Source: Patiria miniata (taxonomy: Eukaryota; Echinodermata; Asteroidea; Valvatida; Asterinidae). From it: DNA of 64,000 bases. How positions within the stretch are numbered: the first letter of the stretch is position 1; every line of letters starts with the position of its first letter. The position numbers and the translations under genes were made by a program. Location: assembly GCF_015706575.1 (NCBI RefSeq), contig NW_024037072.1, positions 24,429,162 through 24,493,161 on the forward strand, written 5' to 3'. Below, piece after piece: positions 1 through 13,900 of the stretch. The notes beneath the pieces were generated by a model, which saw only the letters and a list, made by a program, of their open reading frames with translations, did not search any database and was not told where the DNA came from.

Positions 1-236
1 TCAAGATGGCTACTTTTCCGCTTTGGGGAAAATAGGGGTCGTCTTCTTTGGGTGAGAAAATCTCGAAAAGTCAACGGTCAACCCACCAAAAAATGAAAAG
101 AAAAATGAAAGATGAAACATTGATCATCATTTGTCTGTGCAGCTTGAATACCTGTGTGAGTTCTGAGTATTTTTAAATGCGTGCAAGTTGTTCATACATC
201 GGTGAAGACTGCAAAGGTTTTGTCAGCTGTTACAGG

Positions 237-704
237 CAGAGTTGTAATTACTCAAGTCAATGACTCGACTCCTGTCTCACTCGAGTCACAATTTTCGGTG
301 ACTCGACTCGACTCGAGTCCCTAATCAGAATGACTCGACTCGAGTGGACTCGAGGAAGGCTAAAAAGACTCGAGTCTCAAAAATAAAATCAGTTTGATCA
401 GTGTCCACATTAGTTGGATGGCGATTAGTTGGCACCCCCTTTTTATTTTCATTAAGAGTCAAATGTTGTGTCATCACATGTAATAGCCTGAATGTAAAAT
501 TAAAAAAGCCAAAAAAGTGCTTTCTCTTTTGTGTTTAGTTTAATATTGTATAGTGTTTAAATATTTGTGACTCGAAATGACTCGAGCTAAATACTTGACT
601 TGGCTCGACCTTCTTGACCTAATGACCCGACTCGACTCGAGCCACTTCTTAAATTGACTCGACTCGACTCAAGTCACAAAAATCAGTGACTTGTTGCGAC
701 TCTG
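237..704. mobile_element. hAT-type MITE, copy 1, arms of repeated ACTCG words
   Basis: Ends are CAGAGTTGTAA on the left and GCGACTCTG on the right. The flanking 8-mers GTTACAGG (229-236) and GCCACAGG (705-712) match at 6 of 8 positions, consistent with an aged 8-bp target duplication. The interior is dense in GACTCGACTCGAG words on both sides of a unique centre. It has no coding capacity. A better preserved copy lies at 34383-34977. Confidence 0.82.
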
Positions 705-797
705 GCCACAGGTTTCCAAAGTTTTTGTGGGCAAATTAAAGGAAAAGGAGTACAAACTGTTTGCTGTTAAAAAGATGAGATTTTTTTAAAAACTTAC

Positions 798-1899
798 TTG
801 AACAATCTAAGCCAAAGAATCCCTCCGAACATGAACACTGAGGAGGTGAAATCAAACAGGTGCATCCTTGAGGATTACCATCAGCTAAGCACTGACTTCC
901 ATCTAAGTTTGGTAAAAAAAGAAAGAAGAATAAGCCTTTTTAACTGATTCACTGTTTTAGTTGACTAAAACTGGCTTTAGTTAACTAACATTCTCTTCAT
1001 GATTCCGAACTTTATCTGTTCCACTCTAGCATATTCCGGTCTTGTCCCCAATCACCATCGCAGTGCATTATGTATTTTTGTCAGCCTGCCCGAAGGCGAA
1101 TTGTTTTGCCCCGAACAACATACGCATGACGTTTTGGACTTTACTTCTCTTAAAAACATGAGGGGAAAAAATATTTAACAAATTGGGGGGAAAAAAGAAA
1201 TGAATTCCAACATACTGAAATTCGGACTATATTTCCCTTTAAAAAAAATCCTCAAAGCTTCAGATTAGACATGAAAAAAAAAAATGGGTAAAAATGGTGC
1301 TTCGAACACATACCGCGATGATCCCTAGCGGTATCCCGAGTAGCTGAAGAAAAACCCAAAAATCATTAGTCGAACTGAGACTGAACAGTGATGATACCTA
1401 CCTGGGGTAGCACACACTTTAGTGATCTCACTAGCATTCCGAGATGAATTCACACCAGGAACTGCAAAAGAATTCGAAAGTTTTTAAATATATTTTTGTA
1501 ATCATCTTTTTTATACCATCACTATTCTTCCAGTAATAAAACCCGGGGTTCCTTAATAAATGTACGGCGGCAGTGTAGCTCAGACGGCCTGATTATCAAG
1601 AGATCTTGGACATGTGCAGTTTTAGGGGTAGGAGGAAATGCGGGAATCGTATTTTAGGAATCAGACAGGGTCTCGGAACCCAATGGATAAAAGCAGGGCT
1701 GTTTTGTCTAGCATTCCCCCCCCTCCCAATTTCCGTAAAAAAATTGCAGAAGCAAATGTTAGATGACGGCACATGCAAATAGTCTGCCCCCTAAAAAAAT
1801 AGACGTGAGAAGGGGGCGTTTGCACACTAATATGTTATATAATATATGTGCATGATTGTAGGATTATATTAGCGCTCCCCATTGAAAATATGGTACGAG

Positions 1900-1931
<32 letters not shown>

Positions 1932-4900
1932 TTTTTAATTTGCTGAGGCCTAAGTGTCCGGAAAACAAAAGTGGTCTACATTTCAGCAGGCCTCCCTGCA
2001 CACATATCTGGATCCACCCCTGCGCAATATAGCCCCCTAAATTCATTACGTGAACAGCCCTTTAGAAAACCTAGATGGATTCACACATACTTTTCAACCC
2101 CAGTGGGAAGTCCTTGAGTAAACACACTTCACCCATGTCCAGCAAGATATTCCCCCTAATCACTTAAATAAACAACCTCCTGTGGACAACACAGCTGGCT
2201 GGGTGAGTGTTGGAACTACTTTCAATATGACCACATGGACATGAAAACAAAATCACGACCAGCGTTAATAATCGTTCTCTGTCATTACTTATGGAATGTA
2301 ACCGTTCAAAAAAGAAAACAAAATAACATTTCACACACGTAAATAATAAGTTATTTATATGAATTTATATCAAGGTATTTAGCAGGGATGTGATTGGTCT
2401 GTAACAAAAAAACCTGAAAATTTTATGCATGAAGTGCAAACCCCGGCGAGCGCGAAGCGCGAAGCCATTACGGCGTGTGGTCCGGGGCCCGCTTAAGGGC
2501 CCCGGAAAATTTTTTGATTTTAGATGCTCTGTGGTGCAATCTGAGGCAATTACTGGGCACTTTCCTCTGAAATTCTGAAGCAGAATTTGTTGTAATTTTA
2601 TAAAGAATTTTCCCTTATTTGTTAAAATGTACTCTTGTTCTAATAAAGTTTCTTTCTGTACTCAAAAGTTGAGAACCATGCTGTTCTCCCCAGGATTTTT
2701 TCAAACCTGTGGGGGAATTTTTGTTGTGATACAACAACCCGCGAAGCCACGGCGCTAAAGGGCCCCGAAAATTTTTGAACTTTAGAAGCTTTCTGGTGCA
2801 TTTTAGAGCATTTCAGAGGAGATCTTGTAATTTTTTTGTAAAAAAAAAATCAAATTTGTAAACTTAATCACTTCTGCTTCCGATAACATGCCTATCAAAA
2901 TAGCGTCGGTAGTATTGTTGGAAAAAATTATTTAACCATTTCTATATTTGTAGTAAAGCAAGGAATCGTTTATATTCCATGTATTTTGTGCCTGGATTAT
3001 TCTCATTTGCGCCACAAAAATTATCAAGACTAGCCATCAAAAGTGATTAAAACTTGCCTCACCTACTTAAAAATATATTTGAGGTGGGTCATTCCACAAT
3101 TATGCTTAACGTACATCATGGCCGCTATCGCCGCAAACATTCAGTCTGGCCGGCCGTACATCGCGCCGTACACACGGCCGGCCCGGCGCAGTATCAGTGT
3201 GGATTGCTGCACTGTGAACGGCCCATCCCGTGTGGCCGAAAATTCTGCCGGACTGCAGAAACACGCTACGATGTTTCTCCACAGGCTCGAGCTTTGCAAT
3301 CTCGTCATTTCATGGAAAATACATACACAGAAAATGAAGATCACGTTCTGTGAATTAATTTCCAGAAATCCTCTTTCTCCATCGATGGTCGTTTTACTAT
3401 TTTTACGATCCAACTTCGGCCGATTGATTCCGCACGGAAAACGAACCTGTGACGTGAGTATACTGGTTCCGATCCTTCATCATAGCATTGATTCTGTTAG
3501 CGCGCGAAGGGTACCAGTGTACCATGCTGCACTCGTCTGCACACCTGACCAGCACAACACGTGCATCTCAAGTACCGACACAGGAACTAGACCTGTATAA
3601 CCACAACCTCGGCCCCGAGCGAAAAATCACATAATCGCACTAATGGCAACCGCATGGTCTTCAACTTCGTTCTCACATTGGGTGTTCAATATGTGCGTGC
3701 GGCATACATATCGATCAACGAAGTTTATGTCCGTAACTCGTAAGTAAATTTCGGATATTTCGGCAAGCAAAACTCATTATGAATAATTAATTAGCACATT
3801 CTACCCCCCTATTTTCTCAACGGATTCACACGATTCACGTTGGTGGACTTTTGAGGCCCCAAAAAACGGATTTCCGGATAAAACCGGAGAAATCACATCC
3901 CTGATTTAGTTCCAAATTGTAAGCTGAATCGGTCAGGCAGGATCTCTTATCACACTCATTATAGGATTAGTGGTGATAACAATCTTAATCCCCTGGGGCA
4001 CACATGCACTCTCCCTTTAGAAAAGCTCCAAAAGTATGCGGAGGACCCGACCAGTTAGTAGGTTTGGTCGGGTCGGCTCCTAAAGAGCTGGATCCGTCAT
4101 GATGGGCTCTAGAACCGCACCTGAGCCTGTAAGGGATTGGAATCCCAGAAACATATATGTATTTTCAAAAACAGGAAACAAATCACTGTGCTAACATGTT
4201 TCCCTTTACTTGAAATGTTTCTATTGCTTGTGTCTTTATGGAATTTACTTACTCTCCACAATTGGTTGGTCGATACGAAACACCCATCGCCCTCTGATGC
4301 CGATGTTGGAGTCTTGATGGACATAGAGGGTATCCTCTGTAAATGATGCAGGGATAGTGTAGAAATTGCTGTCATCAGCCGCATCAAAGCCAACCTGGAT
4401 ACGATTTGAACAGGCATTTCAAAATCTCTAGTTAATGGTTATGCTTTATGAGTCAAAAATAGTGGCGAAACTCTGCCAATGCTATGGTCAACCTCTTCGC
4501 GAAAATCAGAGCAACAATAAACAACAATTTGTAGCATGTTGATTTAGATACATGTAAAATATCGTGTAACGTTTTTTGTAATTCTATACCTGTGCGAAAT
4601 CTGAAGATGTAGACATTCTTGCATGGATCCATTGTATGTCTTCATAATTAAACACAGCAAAGGACCGAAAACCATCCGTCGCTAAAATGGCTTGAAATGT
4701 GTTTTCCTGAAATCAATAACAAAAAGAATTGGTAGCCGTACGTAAACCCATAGCTATTTCAAAGTACAATTATCAGAAAGGAATTTTGGAAGTTTCAATT
4801 TGGCAGCTAGTTAAAGGTATCCTATACATACTGTATCACAAGAACAGTCATGACAAATGTTTGCTCTCTATATAGTCAGGTGGCTTAGATCTAATTTTCG

Positions 4901-7900
4901 TCAAGATCGTGACCGACTGGTCCAAAGCACCAAACTTGGCAGATAGGTTCTTATAGACCTGGAGAAGATATTTACAAGGGGTGACACCTGAAATTCTTTT
5001 GGGAAGAGTGCCTAATTTGCATAAATCTTTAATCCCTGTCGTGTAATATATTTATTCCCATATTTGGGTATATTTCTATTTTTTTATTTTTTTGAAAAGT
5101 GTATTTTGGGGATTCTACCTACATATCTTTACTTAAATAACATTTTCCAAAGCATATGAGTGACTGAATAATTATGAGGACATAGTAACGATCCAAAATG
5201 GCTACTATTATGCCCTAAAATTGCGCGCATTTACCTTGTCTCCAGATATCATCAATTAGTCTTGCCAAACATCAGCATTGATGAACTTCAAATTCACCAA
5301 GTAGCTAACTGGTACAGTTACCCTATTAAAACCTTATGCAAAATCATGTGAACAATGATAACCCTCATCGAATTCAAACAGAAAATAAACATGTTTTGAT
5401 TCTGTTTGAAACACGTTTTTTAAAAACAAATCTGTTCTTGAAAAACATGTTTTATTTGGTTGGATTTCGCCACCTCAAAAAACAGGGAAAAAATAAAACA
5501 GTTTAAAAACATGTTTCAAACCTGGTTTTTGAACCATAAAATATGTTTTATTCCTGTTTCAAACATGTTTTAAAAAACAATTCTTTTTCAAAAATGGTTA
5601 TTAAAAGAAAACCGTTTTTGAAAAATAGTTGTTTTAAAAACAACTAAGGATAAATTGCTGGTCAGGGAACCATGCATAGTCAACTAGCTGTTGATAAGAA
5701 TCCTGTAACAATAGCAGTTTAAAATCATGTGAAAGCAGGCTGCCGTAATGATTATACCTACAGCATTCTAAAATGGCAGAAAATAACAAGATCAACTCAA
5801 TCTGTGTTATCTAGCTAATCCAAATGGTACATGCATAAATACAGAAACTTACCATGCAACTATGGTTGATGATAATTGCACTCATTCTCTTTGCATATCC
5901 GTGCATGCAACAATCCAGGCATAAATTTACACACACCATGACTTGCCAGCTCACATCAAAATTTCAAAGTACTGGCTATAAAACCAGACAGATACTAATC
6001 CAATAGTTGTCTACAACACCAACCCAACATACTGATAGCTACTTGTGTACAAAAGACAAAGAGTACAATCACAAATTTGATGCAATTATTCCTGACTACA
6101 TGTCTGCCTGTCCTATGCCCACTGCAGTACTGATTCAAATTGTAACTGAAATAAAATTTTCCATACATCCAGTACATGCATGAGGTCACCAAAGGTCAAA
6201 GGAAGTAGTGCACTCTGGGTAGCATATGCCTTTCCAGAAAACAGAACGAAAACAACCAGAAAACAAGGAAAAAACAGTCTGGACATTGATGTACCAATTG
6301 GTTAGCCCAATACTTTTCAAAAAAAATTCTAAGTCCCCCAAAAACAGTACTAAAACAGACATTTAGCTTACAATATTGTTTTAAGCTCCACCAAAACAGC
6401 AAAAGAACAGTGCAACATTATTAAAAACATCCTTAAAACATGTTTTTCTCCTGTTTTGTTGTGTGAGGCACAACAAAACAGAATAAAAACAAAATGTCAT
6501 CAAATAAAACAGCCAGGAAACAGTTGGTGGAACATACTCATTTTCAGGAAACAGGGAAAAAATGTATTTTATTCCTGTTTTCTTACAAAAAACAGGGAAA
6601 AAACGTGTTTTAAACAGAAATAAAACAGGAATTCTTCAACAAAATTCGGTGAGGGAACATTGTGATATTTAGCCCAGAAAACAAAAACTGGGAAAAAACG
6701 AGGTGCCCATAAATTAGGCTAACAAGTAGGTGAAGGGTTGCCTAACGTGGAACACTGGAACAAGTTCAAGGAAATTCCCAAAATTATTGTTGAGAAAACG
6801 TTTTGGCGTAGACAAAATTATTGTAAACAACAATAATCTCTTATTTAGGGGGATTTCGTTGAACTTGTTCAAGTCCCAACGTTACCCTTCCCGTACTAGC
6901 CCAATTTACGGACACCACATTTTCTCCGCTTTTGGGGTCTTTTGGGCTAAACATCAAGATGTTATCAATTTTCACTTGATTTCCCACTTATTTTTGTTAG
7001 GGTAACTATGCCAGTAAGTAACTTTGTGAATTTGAAGCTCATCGATACCCACGTTTGGCGAGACTCGTTGATGATATCTGAGGAACTTTAGGGTAAAATA
7101 GTAGCAATTTTGGTTCTTTAATATGTCCTCCTAATTATTCAGTCACTTATATGTTTTACAAAATGTTATTGAAGTAAGAATATGCAAGTAGAATCACCAA
7201 AATACACTTTTCAAAAAAATAGTAAAATAAAAATATACCCAAATATGGGAATAAATATATTACACGACAGGGATTACGATTAATGCAAATTAGGCACCCT
7301 TCCCAAAAGAATTTCAGGTGTCACCCCTTCTAAATATCTTCTCTAGGGCTATAAGAATCTATCTGCCAAGTTTGGTGCTTTGGACCAGTCGGTCACGATT
7401 CCGACCATATGCCACCTGACTAATACACGAAGGTAACGATTAAGTCATTACATTGGAAGTTAATGTACATGTATACTATATGTATACCAGTGCACCTACT
7501 GTAGTAATGAATGAAAGTTGCATCACTTGTGTTGCTTGAGGCAGTTTTAAAGGACATAGGCGTAGCCAGTGCCATTTTTAAAAGCAAGTCGTGCCCTTTT
7601 TTGTCCCATTGGCCGTTGTGGGTGCTTTTTTTTTTTAATTTTGCGCATGTATCGCCCTGAAAAGCACCATATATTGTCCATTAGTGTGCACAATCTTCGA
7701 TGCTACCAGCTCCCGCTTCCCATAATGATAAATAGACGTTACTCACAACTACCTTTGTTTGATAAGAGTAAGGCGGAACTCTGTACCAAGTGACAATCAA
7801 CAACAACGATGTCGTGAAGTTGGACTGACTAGGGAAGACCTCTCTGATTGTTTCATCTGCTTCACAGAACAACATCTCATTTCGGGGTGTCCGCAGACTG

Positions 7901-10900
7901 AATTGACGAAAGCTTAGGGCGCCCACAATCCCGGTCGATATGTCGGTCATGAAGACTGCAATCAGTGGTTCCTTCATCAAGGGTATTGGGTCGCTTGGAA
8001 ACGTAGTTAGGCCATCATTGAATGAAATCACTCCATTTGTGTTCACCTGAAAAAAGGTTTTTACGAAAAAGGTTGCGTATTGTGATTATTATGTAAGTAA
8101 GCGACCATGATCCAAAATATTGTTATTGTCTGGTGATCTTCCGATGTTACAAAAGAAAAAGTTGATTCAGTTTCATTAAGGTGTACAGAAAACAAGGGGT
8201 TTACAAAACGAAAACACCTGTCTTGACCGGCCTTGTTTTAGGGAACTAAATTTGAATCCTTTTCTTAACTTTCCTAAATTAAAAGTTCATTATGTTGGGT
8301 TGAGTTTAACTACGAGATGTATATGTTTCGTTTACACCTCATGTTTTTTTTCTCGTTTCTTCGCCTTTAATATCACTCGTCTAAATTATATTGGGAACAA
8401 TACAGGGTGAGTAAAACCCAAGTGGTTCCTCACTATTTTTCAAAAGAAATTCTGCATATAGGGCTTTACAAATCTAGGATATAAAAGCCCAATTAATGAG
8501 CTTTCTTTTAGTGTAAGAATCATTCAAATCGCTCATGTACTTTTCAAGTATGGAGTTTTGAACACAGACACCGTTTTTATTTAACCTTGTCCACGAATCA
8601 CAAACAAAGAACCCTCTTATAACAATGGTAACTGTCGATTATCATAACATTTATTTAAAAACATGCTGCTTCAAATGTTAAAATTACATGCTTTATATGT
8701 TAAGAGTTTATAGCATTGCCCTGCCTACTACTTGCCTACCCAGGGGATGTATAAGATTATTCTGATATCAATTTGAGGATTACGACATGGTTTAAGTTTG
8801 ACTGAATACCACGTACCTTAGATGTGATTCGTGGACAAGAATACAAAAAGCGGTGTTTGTTTTCAATTCCATAACTCGAAGAGGACGTGAATGATTCTTT
8901 CACTAAAAGAAAGCTTATTTAATTGGGCTTTCATATCCTACATTTGGAAAGCGCTGCATGCAGAAATTCTTCAAAAAATAGAAGGCACCATTTGGGATTC
9001 CTTTCCTTTTACTCACCCTGCATACATTAGTTTAGCATCGCTACAAATAACTCAATACAATTGGAACTCACATAGAACGAGGTGTAGTTTCGACCCAAGA
9101 AGGGAAAGGGTATAGATATGGGCACTTCCCCAGATGTCTCGTCATCTACAGAGGGCACATAGATTACGTCTGGCCCAATAAATGGGAACAACACATCTGA
9201 AATGTAATTCACAATGTGCATCGATGTTTATCTGTCTCTTGTATTACGTACAATCATGTGTTCGAGGACCGTTTTCAAATCACATAAAAAGAGGAAATTC
9301 AAATTTTTCCCAGACTTTGTACAGTGTTTTTCTATTTTCAATGGCACACATTGGAAGTAAAAAAAGAGGAAATCAGCTGATCTGAGGAAAAATTGCATGC
9401 CTGTATTATACTCCTCGAAAATAGGCCACATACATGACATACACAGGTCAACTTCTTGGGCCTAAAAAAAAAATTACCAAAAAAAAACCCTGGGGGGGAA
9501 GCCCCCCGAGACCCCCCTTAGGTGCGCCACTGGCGAACTCCGACCGAAAGTGCAGCTTGAACCAAAAGTCTAGTCGGCATGCCTACAAAGTACGACGAAC
9601 CTGATAAAGATCATATTTTGTATTACAATGAACAAGGCAAGCTTTCAACAAAAACATAAAAGCCTCACTCACAGTAATCCCCACCCCTAGAAAAAGAGTA
9701 ATCTCAGTTGGATATAAAAGAATCTCAGTGGAGCATGGAACAGAGCAGGACATTGTATCGGTGACGAAGGCGTTTGTTTCTTAAATATTGCTGCAGGTGT
9801 GAGAATATAACAATAATAAGAAATAAAATTGTTATTGAAACCAGACTTACAAAGAACTCTTTGTCAATGCCTCGTACACTTCTGTCAATACTCTTAATTT
9901 GACCAATTAGCTGCTGAACCTGCTTCCTAGAATTCTTAGCTACTGCACTATTGTCATTGAATTTCTGATCTGTTTTGGAAAAATGATTAGGATTGTCTGA
10001 CTGTACCTGAGCAACCTGGTCATGCTTGGCCCGAAGGTCATCTTCAAGTTCCCCCTTGGAATTGCACAAATCATTGTGTTCTTTACCCAAATCTGCAACG
10101 CGTGCATACAAATCATCTACAGCATTATGCGTCCCCTTAGTTGTGAAGGATTTGTTTGTCCAACTCTTGCGCATTTTTCTCGACAATCTCAAACATCTGC
10201 AACCCCAACCCTAAGCAATGCTGACACATGTTCTGTGATTCGACCCTCAGTGCCTATGAGCAGATGTTGAATACAGTACCTACAATCGGGGCTGATGAAC
10301 TTGTTATTGTGATCAATTTTTTTTTCAGAGGAATGAAATCTAATTTCTCATCCACCCCTGCCTGAATCATTTCATTTGTGAAGAGGTCATCGTGAATCTC
10401 TGGTTTTGGAAGCTTCAGCCTTGAGATGTCCCCAGTGATCTCCAGCAGTTCCTCAAACACCGGCTTGAAATATGCAGTTTCAATGTTGACCCCGTCATCT
10501 TTCCCACCTTCGAATATTTCCAACAAGTTGACAGATTTGACAGAGTGACTGTCCTCGACATTCAGAACTTAGATGACACATTTAGTACTTTTACCGCCCT
10601 TATCCCCAGAAACATGCAGCCATAAAGCATCGTCAAAGCTTTTCGCAATCAAATTTGTTTCAACAGATTCTGTGACAATGTGTTTTATCATATTTGCAAC
10701 ACCCTTGATCCGACTAAAGTGAAGAGTGCTCCCACCACTACCCTGAAAAGAACCAAACTCAAACTCGTCAGGATGTTCTGATGAAGATCTCATTGTTTGT
10801 CGGGTTCCCAACAACTTGTGCCCGGTTTCTTTTTCCAGTGTTTTCTTAAGGAAAACCCACATGGTCTCTGGCATGAGGCTACGTAACCCACTGATTGAAA

Positions 10901-13900
10901 TTTTCAAGCCAGCTGCTTGGGATGCTGTTGCATACTCTTCTTTTTTCTTTTTTATATTCCATGCGCGCTGAGCAGCAACATCATCCAAAGAAGCCGACAC
11001 CAGGGTTGAGGGGCGTGTTCCTGCCACTGAGGGAGTAGTCATACCAGAGCTTGACTGTGAACCAGCACTTGAGGCTGAACTAGGAAACATGCTGCCAGAT
11101 ATGAGTTTGTCTACCTTTTCGATCAATTGACTCCTTTTACGGAGACTCTCTTTTGTACATGTAGAGCTTCCAACCTGAGCAACAGGAACCCTAACAAAAA
11201 CCTTTGGACGCCCATGTTTGCCTTGAACTTTCAAGAGATCCTTAACCGCAGTCCCTGAACATGCTGAACTAGCTGCAATATGTCCGAGTGCCGAGTTTTT
11301 TAATTCATGTACCCCACATGTCCTGTCAACTCCTAAGAACTGTTTTGTCTTCGAATTCCCTGATTTTTTTGTTTTCTGGGAAAAAAATTGGCTACCCGAT
11401 CACCACTCTTTTCAATTAATTTTCTAGCGCCAAAAGTTACATCTTTTATGGTTATTCCCTCCACTTTCCCTCCTCTACTCTCACCCTCTCCTTTCCTTAA
11501 AGGGAATATACAACATTTGCAAACATCGAAAAATAAAACTACCAAGTTTTTGCGAAATACCTTAATAGGATGTTGGTAAATGACAGTCTAAAGCATCCTG
11601 TAAAATTATGGCACCTGGTATACTGTCATTTTCAAGAAAAGTGGTATTTTTGTATCAATTTCCAACGCTGATCGGCCGATCAGCGTTGGAAACAACTGGC
11701 TTTTTTTCAAATACTGGCCCCAATTGACCATCGCACTTGTTTGCAATCGATTACAAACCTATGAACGGGTACGAGCCAGCTAGACTGGTTCCCTGACCTT
11801 ACAATTCCCCAATGTATGTAAACTGCTCTGTTTCTTCTTATATGGAGTCAGGGAACCAGACTACAGGAAAATGATCGTTTTTCTTGGTTTTTATAGCATT
11901 TTCGAACCCAAAACCTCCAAAAAGTCAGTGTAACTATATTTGCTTTATATTTCCAACCCCCCAATCCCATCCATTTCTGAAAATTACAGCAAAAGCAAAT
12001 GATGTATATTCCCTTTAATTTCTATATCAATCAGTCACTCACTTCATCGAGATTCGAACCTCTGACGCTTGCTTGATACACGAGACTCTTAACCGCTAGG
12101 CCGCGCACGATCGCTGTTGCAATGATCAATCTTTGGACGTATTTGAAGTATCCATTGAAATAAACTAAATATTCATGAGAAAATAAATATTCATAATGAC
12201 GTATTGCACTATCATTGGCCGGCTCATGCGACATCTCATGCAACGTCATGGTTATCGATTGTTATCCTTTTTCAGATGTATATTTTTCGTGAAATTTCCA
12301 GATTCATTTTTACACGTTTGCGTATCAAAATTTCAACATGAAATTTCACAAAAATTAGACATCCGAAAAAGGCAGCACTTTCTGGCTAGCCTATAAAGAG
12401 GGTGAGTATGCTTCTAAAGCAAAAAAATTCTACAAACTAAGGCTAAATGTGAAAATCAAAATTTGGCAAAGTGCGACACGTTTTTGTACATGTGGATGTG
12501 TGGCCTATGTTTACGGAGGCAGTCCAGTAAATAGGTAGCATAAAATGGTACGACAGTAGAGCGCGTAATGAATATGCATGACTATGACGTCACTAGAAGC
12601 TCATGAGTAATATATCACTCTTAGTCCAGCGGATATGTGAAAAAATTGTGCACTTTTGCATAAAAGCGTGAAACTTGGCACAGATGTTTATATTCGTGCG
12701 AGAAAATATTTTAGATGTGGAGCCATCGCAAATTTACCCTTTTAGGGGCGTGGCATCCATTTACAAAAAGGGGGGCGGGACTTGTCGTGCCCGCAGTAAA
12801 AATGGTTTTTCCCACTTGTTACAAAAGCAGGAAACTTCACAAAGACATAATTATATAGATTATTAGTGTTTTCCAGATTCGGAGCCACCACAAAAGTACC
12901 TTTTTAGGGGCGTGGCAGCCATTAAAAGAAAAGGGGGGGTATAATTATTATGCCCACTTTGGAAAACATTGTGCCATTTCATGAACGAACAAAACATCCC
13001 ACAGACGTTTATATTCATGAGAACAAAAATTCCAGATGTAGAGCCATCTCGAACACACCCTTTTAGGGGCGTGGCAACCATATAGGAAAAAAAAGGGGGG
13101 CGGGGTTTTCATTATGCCCACCCTGGAAATATTGTTCCCACACTCATAGAGAAATGGAACTTTCCACAAACATTGACATTCATGAGAAAACAAATTCCAG
13201 ATGTGGAGCCATCTCGAACACACCCTTTTAGGGGCGTGGCAACCATATAAGGAAATAAAGGGGGGGCGGGGTTTTCATTATGCCCACCCTGGAAATATTG
13301 TTCCCACATTCATAGAGAAATGGAACTTTCCACAGACATTGACATTCATGATAAAAACAATTCCAGATGTGGAGCCATCGCGACCACACCCTTTTAGGGG
13401 CGTGGCAGCCATATTGAAAAAAAGGGGGCGGGGTTCTCATTATGCCCAACATGGGAAAAAAATGTGCCCACATCTCATAAACGAATAAAGCTAATTCCCA
13501 CAGATATTAATATTCAAGAGAAAAAAAAAGTCACACGTGAAGCCATCGTAAACACACCCTTTTAGGGGCGTGGCAGCCATAGTAAAATGGGGGGGGGGGG
13601 GGGGTAGTCAAGATCCCCCTATAAAAGAAAGTTCTTATGTAGAGCCACAGCAAACTCATCCTTTTAGAGGTGTGAGGGGCCTACTCACTGTGCCCACAAT
13701 TGCAATTTTTATATTTTGTTGTTGATTTCTTATAATGTGGATTGGCCCATAACCTATATTATTTGGTAATACAATGACTTACCCCAAAGAGCATGGGTAA
13801 GTACCGGTAGGCTAACCTGTGTTATATTGTTCAATGTGTGTACTTGCACCTATATTATCATGCACATCTAAATTCCAGAGTGATTTCATAATTACAAATA

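Noticed and set aside
3043-3600. 185-codon open frame on the plus strand
   Set aside because: It lies within the TIR-bounded element 2393-3903. Other frames are also open there, the composition is CpG-rich, and no domain is recognisable.
12036-12112. tRNA gene
   Set aside because: It has A- and B-box-like words but no convincing acceptor stem, and it abuts a MITE; a SINE head is more likely.
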